In this document: one piece after another, positions 56,194-64,000 of the stretch
Layout: each line of letters begins with the position of its first letter
How positions within the stretch are numbered: the stretch's first letter is position 1
Source: Lophium mytilinum
Lineage: Eukaryota > Ascomycota > Dothideomycetes > Mytilinidiales > Mytilinidiaceae
Length of the DNA: 64,000 bases
Direction of reading: 5' to 3'
Assembly: GCA_010093605.1 (NCBI GenBank)
Contig: MU004186.1
Span: 2,026,616 to 2,090,615, forward strand
Program-made: the position numbers and the translations under genes
The notes under the pieces: model-generated
Databases searched by the model: none
The model's input: the letters and a program-made list of their open reading frames with translations, nothing else
Told to the model about the DNA's origin: nothing

Positions 56194-57399
56194 TATGATA
56201 ATCAGTGAAGGAGAGACAGGAGCAACGAGGCTGGTATGTTGATGATGACGAGAAGAGCTAGATGGACGAACGAACAAAAGCGACTTTGACGGAATTTATC
56301 AACAATGAATCTACCCCCTACATTACTCTGCGTTCAGCTTGATGCCGCGGTAGCATTTGTTAGGCACGCACCTTCCTGACCATGCTTCAAATCAGTGTGC
56401 CGCTATAGGTTCGCGCGCAACACTCGGTGGCTAAGCAAACCGCCGGAAACATGTTTCCCGTGCTTGTGGTCACTCCTAGGGCCAATGAGAAAGAGGCCGT
56501 ATATAATCTATCTCGATTAGGCGGAGAGAGGAGAAGTGATGATGCAGAGGCGGACGGCAGACAGGATTTCTGAATGCTCGGAGGCGTCTCATCCGTCGAG
56601 CTTGACTGTATGAGGAACAAAGCAACGAAGAAAAGCACCGAAACGGAAATGAGGAACCAGACCCCTCAAACGATCGACGCCACCGTCCGCCGCCGTCGAC
56701 GAGCTTATCCCAAAGCTTGGCCTCTTTAAATCCCCTGGATCTGCTGGGTTGGTCAGACTTCTTACGATGTCCATTCTATTTTCTGTTCTCGCTTCTGCAA
56801 CTCAGGAGACACGCATGTCTCAAACTGACCAGACTTGCGACTGATGGTGGAAGGGAGATACTTGTATAGAATATACAACCCAAGCACCTGGATTCTTTGA
56901 CGTAGAGATGTTGGAGCTGAATGCGGAAGTAGAGGTGGTTGCGTCTTCCACCACGCTGTGCCGCCGTCCGCTCGGGCAGAGACGTTCCCGGCGGTCTTGG
57001 CATGCATGGCCCCTGCGTCTTCTCGCTATTTGAAAGCCCCATGATTTGATTTGATGCATGCTAGCGCCCACACGAAGTCTGTCTTAGCGTGAGAATGCCA
57101 TTGCGACTATTGAATCCTTCACCCAGTCCTACGCCCCAAGCGTGGGCTTACCACGATGACGATGCTGGGCTCTTTTGACTTCTATCACGAGTCAAAGAGT
57201 GGGAGCTGTTCGGACCATTCCGAATATCCGCAAAACCAGTTTCTACAATCTATGAGTTGTATATCTATTGAGATGTCTCTAGATCGCTAAAGGTAAGTTA
57301 TAATACGTTTTGAAATATGTTAACCAGAAGAGAATGGAAGCGCGAATTAGACATTGGATCAGGGGCAGAGAAACACGAGATGGCACACCACTCCCACGT
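56194..57399. other. Intergenic region
   Basis: Upstream region of the globin-like gene and 3' flank of the metalloprotease gene. Several overlapping minus frames near 56760-57070 are shadows of each other and lack family resemblance. No feature is supported. Confidence 0.5.
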
Positions 57400-58369
57400 T
57401 CACTTCCACAGCACCCCAGGCGCGATAGTTCGGGTTGTCCTTTGAGTCCACGCCGCAGCCATGCGCCCACCCTGGCAGGGCGTGAACTCGCTCGAACAGT
57501 CGGTGTAGTCCATCTGAAACGGGTCTCATTAGCCAGAAAATCTGCAGTGGAGTCTAGACCGGCACTCACAAAGTTCTTGACATTGTCACTCCCGGGCTGG
57601 TCTGGGCAGGAGTCCGTTGCTGGACAGCTGTTGACATCGCCCGGCGTTCCCATTTTCCCATACGATGCAGATGCCTGCGGCCAGGTATCGTCACAAAAGT
57701 CGCTGCCGTTGTCTTGATTGCAACCACCTTCGAAAACGTGTCGAAGACCGAGCCAGTGACCAACTAGAGAATGTTAGAACCACGCTGACAGTGTTTCTTA
57801 GAGGACTGGCACATACTTTCATGCGTAATCGTTCCATCTGGGGCATGGATACCCGACTTCAACGGCACAAGACACCCATCCTGATCGAGTTCGTCTTGTG
57901 TAAGAGGATCCGTCCCATCGAGAGGGTATGTGCATTGCCCATAAGTTGCACCGTTGACCAGATACACATTCAAGCTCTTGTAGTCGCCACGACGGAGCTG
58001 ACGCTGCTTCTCCGCCAGGTCGGGGTCGATATCAGAGGCCCACACTGCGTTGATAGCATAAGAGATGGGCTTGACCTGGAACTGGAAGCCCCACGGCGCA
58101 TACTGTTGCTGGAGATAGTCCACATGGGTAAGTATATCAGTCGCATCGACATAGCCGTCCGCGGCGGTAGGCCCGGCTGTGAGGACGTGAATCCAGAGAT
58201 CGATGGTGATGGTGTCTCGAGTACGGAGATCGTTCAAGCTATCCCTCGCCATTTTAGGGGTAATTGTGAGCGCATGGGTGACATTGCCGCCTGTGTTTCC
58301 ACAGCGAGTGAAGGCACTAACGGACAGAGGAGCAACAATGGCCAAAAGAGCGGCTGTAAAAGTCTTCAT
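57400..58369 (-). CDS. Secreted zinc metalloprotease, pappalysin-like (M43, MEP1-type), 286 aa, three exons
   Basis: Exons 57817-58369, 57570-57763 and 57400-57513 (introns 53 and 56 nt). Residues 1-19 are a signal peptide. The zinc-binding HEIGHWLGLRH (His183, His187, His193 with Glu184) spans the first splice junction, so it is visible only after joining. The Met-turn is NFMDYTDC (Met250). Conserved cysteines occur in GGCN, DFCDDTW, SCPATDSCP and DYTDCS. This matches fungal extracellular metalloproteases related to MEP1 of Coccidioides, which cleave proteins outside the cell. Length is typical (about 280). It acts in nutrition or host/substrate protein degradation. It lies in tandem between two other secreted-protein genes on the same strand. 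Confidence 0.92.
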
Positions 58370-59467
58370 ATTGAATACAAGGAACGACAAGGAAATTTTC
58401 AATTGAGCTTAGGAGCTAATGGAAGATTAAGAGCCAAAAAGAAAGCTGTCGATCAACATTCTGGGTTCGTTTCTCTGATAAGAATTTAGAATTGAGGAGA
58501 CAACCCCCTCATACCTTTGGTTGCTGGCTAGGTCAAGTAAGAAGGGTTGAGGCTTAGACATGGCCAAGGCTACGGAGTAAACTTAGGATGTTACCCGGTC
58601 AGCCGTTTGAAGTTTCGCTTCCTATTTGGGGTCCTCGAACGAGCACCATCTCGGAACGGTCAGAACCTCCAGCTCACGTTACGAGACAAAGAAATTAGCG
58701 ATTCAGAATCAAGCCTTGGCATAGAATAAATCTTTCATCAGCTTATAATTACGGTAAGAAACCAAGATCCATTCCAACTCGTGGACACATGGAGTGTTCG
58801 CGAGATAACATCTGGAAAGCTTTAGGGACCTTTTAATTAATTAATTGGTGCTAGTGAACATACCTGACCTGATATCTTTGCTAGGAGATCGAAATTTTTC
58901 CCTGCTCAAGAGACTTGATTAAGAATAGCAATTCGATGCAGAGCGTGGTGGAAGTTTGGGGTCGAAATTAAAAATGAAGCTACTGCTCAAAATAGGGCTT
59001 AGCGCCGGCGCGGAAAATGTACTATGTGTTACCGACCATCAAGACATCGATACATCCAAGCACATCAAAATATTCACGATGTAAGATAGGCGGAAGGTTC
59101 GGAAGAAGCATATCAATTCCACTCCTATCCATCGCTATCTAACTCCCCGTACCTCCATGCCCCATATCCAGGCGTCGTCGTCATCGCTCTTCAATCTTCG
59201 CAGAGAGGGTATCTTCGCGCCTTAATGCGCAGGCCGGCCAGTCTAGCCCGTCCAAAGCATTAATTACATACAACCGGGGTTTTGCCTGGAGGAGGGAAAG
59301 GCATAAGGGTGTCGTGTCGTGTCGCCGTCAGGTGTTTATTAGGGAGAGGAGAGAAAGAAAGGAACCGAGCCACCGATAGTACACAAGCAGTAAACTTGGC
59401 ACCGCGCTCCTAGACAAATACAAGGCTATCGTAATGTCCACCACGCTTTTGTTGCTAAGAGCTGGGC
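58370..59467. other. Intergenic region
   Basis: Promoter of the metalloprotease and 3' flank of the CFEM gene. It contains a TTAATTAATTAATT run near 58831. No gene is supported. Confidence 0.5.
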
Positions 59468-60439
59468 TTAGATGAACAGGAGAGCGGCCATACCGGCGGC
59501 ACCTAGGATGGGGCCGGCGGTCATCATGGGCGCACCACCGGTGGAGGTCGCAGACGCAGCGACGGAGCTTGCGGCAGACGCAGCAGACGAGGCGAGGGAT
59601 GAAGCGGCAGAGGCTGCGGACGAGGCCTTGGAGGAGGCAGCGGACGCCGCAGACGAAGCCTTGGAGGAAGCAGCCGATGCGGCCGAGCTGGCACCGCTGG
59701 AGGCAACAGATGCGGCAGAGGACGCGCCAGAGAGGGCAGAGGAGAGAGATCCAGTAGCGCCCTCACCGATGGAGCTGAAGACGGTGGAGAAACCGGTGGT
59801 GACGGGGGTACCAGAGACTGTCGCGACGAGAGGCACAGTAGTGATAGCAGTGACCGAGGCCGAGGAGCCGGAGCCAGTGGCAGACGCTGAAGCCGACGCG
59901 GCAGAGGCAGACGCGGCGGAGCTGGCGGCGGAGGCAGCGGTGGAGAGGATGGTCAAGGCAGAGCCACCGGTGGCACTGGCAGAGGCGAGGAGAGCTATAG
60001 AAAGGTTAGTGAATTGCAACTAGGTGCGGTTGAGGCTGGAGAAGCTCACCCTTGCAGTATGCCTCGCCGTAGGCAATGACAGTAGCAGCCTGGGTAGCTC
60101 CGCAGGCCTCGTTGGCACAGTCGCGAACTCCATAGCCGAAGTTGGGCTCAGTGCAGTAGCAGACCGTGTCGCCGGACTTGCAGCCGAAGGAAGGACCCAG
60201 GCCAAGCATGTTGCTGATGCAGGTTTGCTGCAAGGACGCGGTTAGCTGGGTTACGCAAACGGTACCACGCAATCGGGAGACAATAAAACGCGGGTGGAGA
60301 GGCAATCGACGGATGGGGAACGATGCCAGGCAAGCAATTGAAGACGAGGAAAACTTACTCCGCAAGGGGGCAGGTCGCTGAGGCTCTGGGCCATGGCGAA
60401 GCTGGCACCGACAGCGAGGAGGGCAATTGAGGTCTTCAT
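59468..60439 (-). CDS. CFEM-domain, GPI-anchored Ser/Ala-rich protein, 261 aa, three exons
   Basis: Exons 60359-60439, 60050-60227 and 59468-59994 (introns 131 and 55 nt). After an 18-residue signal peptide comes a CFEM domain with its eight cysteines at 26, 30, 43, 50, 52, 64, 69 and 85 (SLSDLPPCG, GCKSGDTVCYC, RDCANEACG). Asp47, three residues before Cys50, is where haem-binding CFEM proteins such as Candida Rbt5 and Csa2 place their iron ligand. A long Ser/Ala linker with repeated SKASSAASAAS units ends in a hydrophobic GPI-type tail (GPILGAAGMAALLFI). CFEM proteins serve in haem uptake, wall integrity, adhesion or, in plant pathogens, as effectors. The Ala/Ser repeats create a perfect-looking antisense frame that is not a gene. 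Confidence 0.93.
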
Positions 60440-61748
60440 TGTGGAGTGAGGTGGGTGTTGATGTTGCAGGTAGTGGATGTGGAGTGGGTAGTAGGATACA
60501 AGGGACTGAAGAGTCTGGTGGAGCTGAGGTTGCGCTGAGGTGATGAGGTTTGTGGATGGAGGATGCAGTGGTGAGGAAGTCAACAAAGGGTGGGCGGGCG
60601 AGAGCAATTTAAGGTGGACGCTACATCCAATTTCAGTAGCCTCTACGCAGGGCAGCGTGGAAAGCGCACTTGTCACGCCGGTTGCTGCCCGGTTTTTGGG
60701 GGCAGCGGGCAAGCGCGCAAGCGTATTCCTTCACCACAGCGACTCTCCTGCAAGCTGCAAGATCCTCGAAGCTGGTCCCGTCGTCACCGCGACTACACGG
60801 ACCAGCCACCGATCGCCGCCAGCAAATGACACTAATGCCGCTACTAGCCCGTAAACAGCCCCTATGTCAGGTACTTTAACTGAGCTTGACGCGACTGACG
60901 CGTGCAATTGGCTGCCGTCGAGCTGCGTTGCCGGGGTGCCCCGTCGGGGGCTCTGCTTCCAAGGTCGAGGTGCAGGACCGGGGCCGTGGCTGCTCTGGAC
61001 CGTTCAAGTGGCGGAAATCAAGAAAAACAACGGAACAGCTGAGCTGGAGTGACCTGGCTGCTGCAGTAGTGCCCTGGTGAGCTGTTCGCTGCTTCTCACC
61101 GCCACACCCACAGCCACATCTCAATACGCAACATCTTCTCTGCAGCTTCCTGCATCACCACGCGGCCTCGCGTTCCTCGCCACAGTCGCACGAGATCCGA
61201 GGAAGATCGCAGGAATTGGATCACCATCTAGGCCCCCGCAACGGGGGATAGCAGCTGAAAGGGGCGGGCTAGAGAGTCCGAAGATGAGTGAATCTCGCGG
61301 ACGGCTCGATTGGGCTGCTGGCCGCCAATCGACGCTCGCCTCCAAAGGGCTGCCGTGACACGTTTTGCTTCTGGCAAGCTCTGGCGGGTCCGGGGCTAAC
61401 CACATGCTCCTAGCCTGGAGTCGTGTCCTGTGTCTCCAAGATTTCTGGTCCTCGCCATCGAAAGACATTGCACGACGGGACAGCCATGAGGACATTTAGA
61501 CGTCACAACGTTTCAAGTAAATGTGCGCCTCTTCATGCAATCTGGGGAATTGGCCATTGTGACACCTCGTTCGCGGTCCTCTCCCTTTCACGATGTCGCG
61601 CAGCCCGCGAAATGCATGGCCCATCCCTGAAGAACGGGACACCGAAACGTGCGGGAACCTGTGGCGCAGGCACCCGATGGACTGCCAACGGGCTCTTCCT
61701 GGCCCATAATTTTCCCAAGCGCCCGGCCCTTCCAAGGCTCGGCTAGCG
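60440..61748. other. Intergenic region
   Basis: Promoter of the CFEM gene, including a CT/CA-rich leader just before 60439, and the 3' flank of the TRP2 gene. GC-rich frames on both strands have no family resemblance. Confidence 0.5.
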
Positions 61749-63819
61749 TCACCGTCTATCGCTTTCGCCCGTCACGTCCGCCTCCTTTTGCTCTTCAAGG
61801 TGTTTGGCCTCTGCCGAGGCGATGCACGCCGTGTTGGCTCCTGAAAGCACAGGTCAGTGTCTGGCTGTCCGCCCAACTATTGGCTGCTAGTCCATCTTTA
61901 TTGGCTGCACGCACCTAATTTGTTGATGGTCTCCACATATTCGTCGTATGGATCAGACTGTGGAGCAATTAGCAGGTATGAACGCATTTGGTTGGTCTGA
62001 GCTTACATCGAAGACGATCCCTCCACCCGCCTGAAGATAAGCGACCCCATCTTTCACAAGCATCGTCCGTAATGCGATGCATGTCTACCACTGTGTCAGC
62101 TCGTTTTCTCACTCACTGACTCTGCGCGTGCACTCACATCCATCGCCCCTTCAACCTCCCTATCGCCGTCCACGGAGCCGTATCCAAAGTAGCCGACTGC
62201 CCCCGCGTAGACCCCTCTCTTCTCGCCCTCCAGCTCCGCGATCAGCTGCATCGCGCGCACCTTGGGCGCCCCGCTCACCGTACCCGCAGGAAAAATTGAC
62301 CTGAAGGCGTCGAATCGGCTCTTGCCGGGCCGGAGCACTCCAGATACCTCTGAGACGAGATGCTGCACATGTGAGAACTGCAGCGGGGTCAATCCTATCA
62401 CACTCGGGCGGGGTTCCGATTTTCTGCGTGTCTCACCTTCTGGACCACCATCAACCGGTCCACGCGTGTCGACAGTGGGTCGCACACTCGATTTACGTCA
62501 TTTCGCGCCAGATCCACCAACATGACCTGTGAAGAGGAACCGTGGTCAGCGTTTTCTTATTGCATCGAAAATTCTTCGACTCACGTGCTCTGCCCTGTCT
62601 TTGAGCGAGTTCTGAAGCTCCTTCGCAAGAGCCTCGTCCTCCCGCAACGTCTTGCCCCTCTTGACTGTGCCAGCGATTGGATGTGTGATGATGCGACCTA
62701 GCTCCTCCTTCACTAGAAGCTCTGGACTAGCTCCTACTATATGGAAGTCTACGCAGTCGAGGAAGAACAAGTACGGCGATGGATTCACATTGCGCAGATG
62801 ACGGTAGATATTGAACGGATGCAGCGATGTTGGCCTTGAAAACCGCTGCGATGGAACAGCCTGGATAATGTCACCTTTCGTGATATGTTCCTTCAACTTC
62901 TTGACGTGGTTCTCGTATCCGTTCTGGCCGATGTTCGAGGTATACTCTTGGTTTTCCTTTATAGGGCCCTGCTCCGGCATCGGTATGTCCTTGCTCTTAA
63001 GGATTGTTACCAGCCCGTGAAGCTCTGCCTTGGCCTTTTCATACGCAGGTTCAAGGTCGTCCAAGCTCGCCGGCACCTTCAGGTACGTTATGACCTTCAC
63101 AACCTGGAAGAAGTGGTCAAAGGCGATGATGGTGTCGCAGAGCATGAAGAAGCTCTCTGGAACCTTGAGGATGTCCTTCATGTCGTCTCTCCTTGTCTTT
63201 GGCTCGAAATACTTGACGCAGTCTACATGCACGTTAGTAAGTGCCATAATTGAGGGTCAGGACAGTTGCTGACCATAGCCAACATAACCAACAGCCCCTC
63301 CTGTCATAGGAGGGAGCTGTATGGAGGGGACTGTAGCTACCCTGCTTTTCGCAAGCTCTTTCTCCAGAGCGGGAAGTGGGTCAACTTCGTCACCGAACCC
63401 TGGACCGGTCTGCAGGACATCTCGAGGATCTAGAGGCGTCAAAAGGGTGCTTTGGGGGAGACATAGTATGACCGACCTGCACCGATGAAGCTATATCTCC
63501 CGATGGTCTCCGTTGTAGCAGCACTCTCAAATAGAAATGAGAGCCCTGATTTCGACCTATGCTGCTCTTAACAAATGTTCCTTGTCTCTGCGCCGATGAC
63601 TCACTGACTTCGAGGACACTTTCAGGTATATGGACGACGGGGTCAGGAACTCGGCGGAGATGGAGGAGAAGACGGGAACGAGGTTCGGGGGGTTCGGCGA
63701 CTGTATGGCAGAGGCCAGCACCTCTCGGATGGTGTCGAGAGATGGTTGGACACCTAGCTGTTCACGCGGTCAGTAACGGTTTAGGACAGTATGACTGGAC
63801 GGCTTACTTGCGAGGCCAT
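61749..63819 (-). CDS. TRP2: Anthranilate synthase component I (TrpE), 525 aa, ten exons
   Basis: Exons (minus order) 63808-63819, 63609-63757, 63477-63556, 63274-63429, 62585-63222, 62437-62526, 62138-62377, 62007-62084, 61915-61957 and 61749-61840; 526 codons. The chain carries [20 protein letters not shown], then the catalytic domain: [100 protein letters not shown] and [18 protein letters not shown]. It converts chorismate and glutamine-derived ammonia to anthranilate, the first step to tryptophan. The N-terminal region houses the tryptophan-feedback site. The last splice replaces a premature stop at 61898 and restores the family ending [14 protein letters not shown]. Three donors are GTC-type. 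Confidence 0.95.
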
Positions 63820-64000
63820 GGCAGCACGCAGTCAATCAAGAGTCAATATCAGCACCAAATGGGCACGCAGAGATCAATGCAACGAGAATATGAGAGGTGC
63901 TGGTGTCACGAAGGTTCAAATTGACGTGAGAACCAGAGGCTAAAAAAGATGCTTACTTCGGTACCGGCAGCGGGACAAGCAGATCCATGCCGTTTTAATG
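63820..64000. other. Upstream region of TRP2, at window edge
   Basis: Promoter/leader of TRP2. A short ATG-initiated stretch on the minus strand (63957-63988) followed by a GTAAGC donor looks like a leader exon with an upstream ORF. Its splice to the TRP2 exons would be out of frame, so I do not include it in the protein. Confidence 0.35.

Noticed and set aside
59472-60023. 183-codon plus-strand frame opposite the CFEM gene
   Set aside because: It is the antisense of the Ser/Ala repeat region. Repetitive GC-rich codons keep the opposite frame open. The minus strand has the signal peptide, CFEM cysteines and good introns.
61898-61903. In-frame stop as the end of anthranilate synthase
   Set aside because: It lies inside a GTGCGT...TTTCAG intron. 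Splicing restores the conserved family C-terminus.

Overview
The window is nuclear DNA of a filamentous ascomycete (Pezizomycotina). The evidence is many short introns of about 47-60 nt with GTRNGT donors and CTRAY-type branch sites, and a gene set of CFEM and GPI-anchored proteins, a filamentous-type Pex11 family protein, CSN6 and a roughly 4000-residue Tom1/HUWE1 ligase. A Dothideomycete is my best guess from overall flavour, but this is inference. Most real genes are split by introns, so I rebuilt the models by hand from splice sites, reading phase and family conservation. No rRNA, tRNA or CRISPR array was found.

Layout. 1-3.4 kb: the 5' end of a probable MATE transporter (-) facing an MFS transporter (+). 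4.2-16.6 kb: one giant gene for the HECT ubiquitin ligase Tom1/HUWE1 (-). 18-22 kb: a BLOC-1 subunit 1 homologue, a cytochrome P450 relic and a four-exon Cys-rich single-pass membrane protein. 22.3-25 kb: a TIR/TA-flanked MITE abutting the stop codon of a zinc-finger-like gene, then a hypothetical gene. 26-31 kb: an ankyrin-repeat protein, an NFKBIL1-like protein and a peroxiredoxin with an unusual insertion. 32-40 kb: a GPI-type secreted protein and two large low-complexity hypothetical proteins. 41-48 kb: CSN6, a sorbitol dehydrogenase-like MDR enzyme and an eight-exon epoxide hydrolase-like enzyme. 48.4-49.2 kb: a degenerate array of the same MITE. 49.5-51.4 kb: two splicing-factor genes, pinin-like and PHF5/RDS3, head to head over a 278-bp promoter; the pinin gene appears to use two GC-AG introns. 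51.8-54.7 kb: a potentially N-myristoylated hypothetical protein and a Pex11 family protein. 55-60.5 kb: three consecutive secreted-protein genes on the minus strand (a GPI-anchored protein with a truncated-globin-like domain, an M43 metalloprotease with HEXXHXXGXXH, and a CFEM protein). 61.7-63.8 kb: anthranilate synthase component I in ten exons.

The most novel point is the 306-aa secreted, probably GPI-anchored protein at 55112-56193. Its second half carries a truncated-haemoglobin-like signature (Y-K-G-K-T-S-M-G-D-V-H and surrounding helices). It lies 3.3 kb from a CFEM protein, a family with known haem-binding members. A cell-surface haem-handling neighbourhood is a testable hypothesis, not a demonstrated system.

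Elsewhere the genes look like ordinary fungal housekeeping and accessory genes with independent promoters. There is no operon and no obvious secondary-metabolite cluster. Spliced coordinates are from reading the sequence only. First exons and splice sites without a conserved protein to guide them are less certain.
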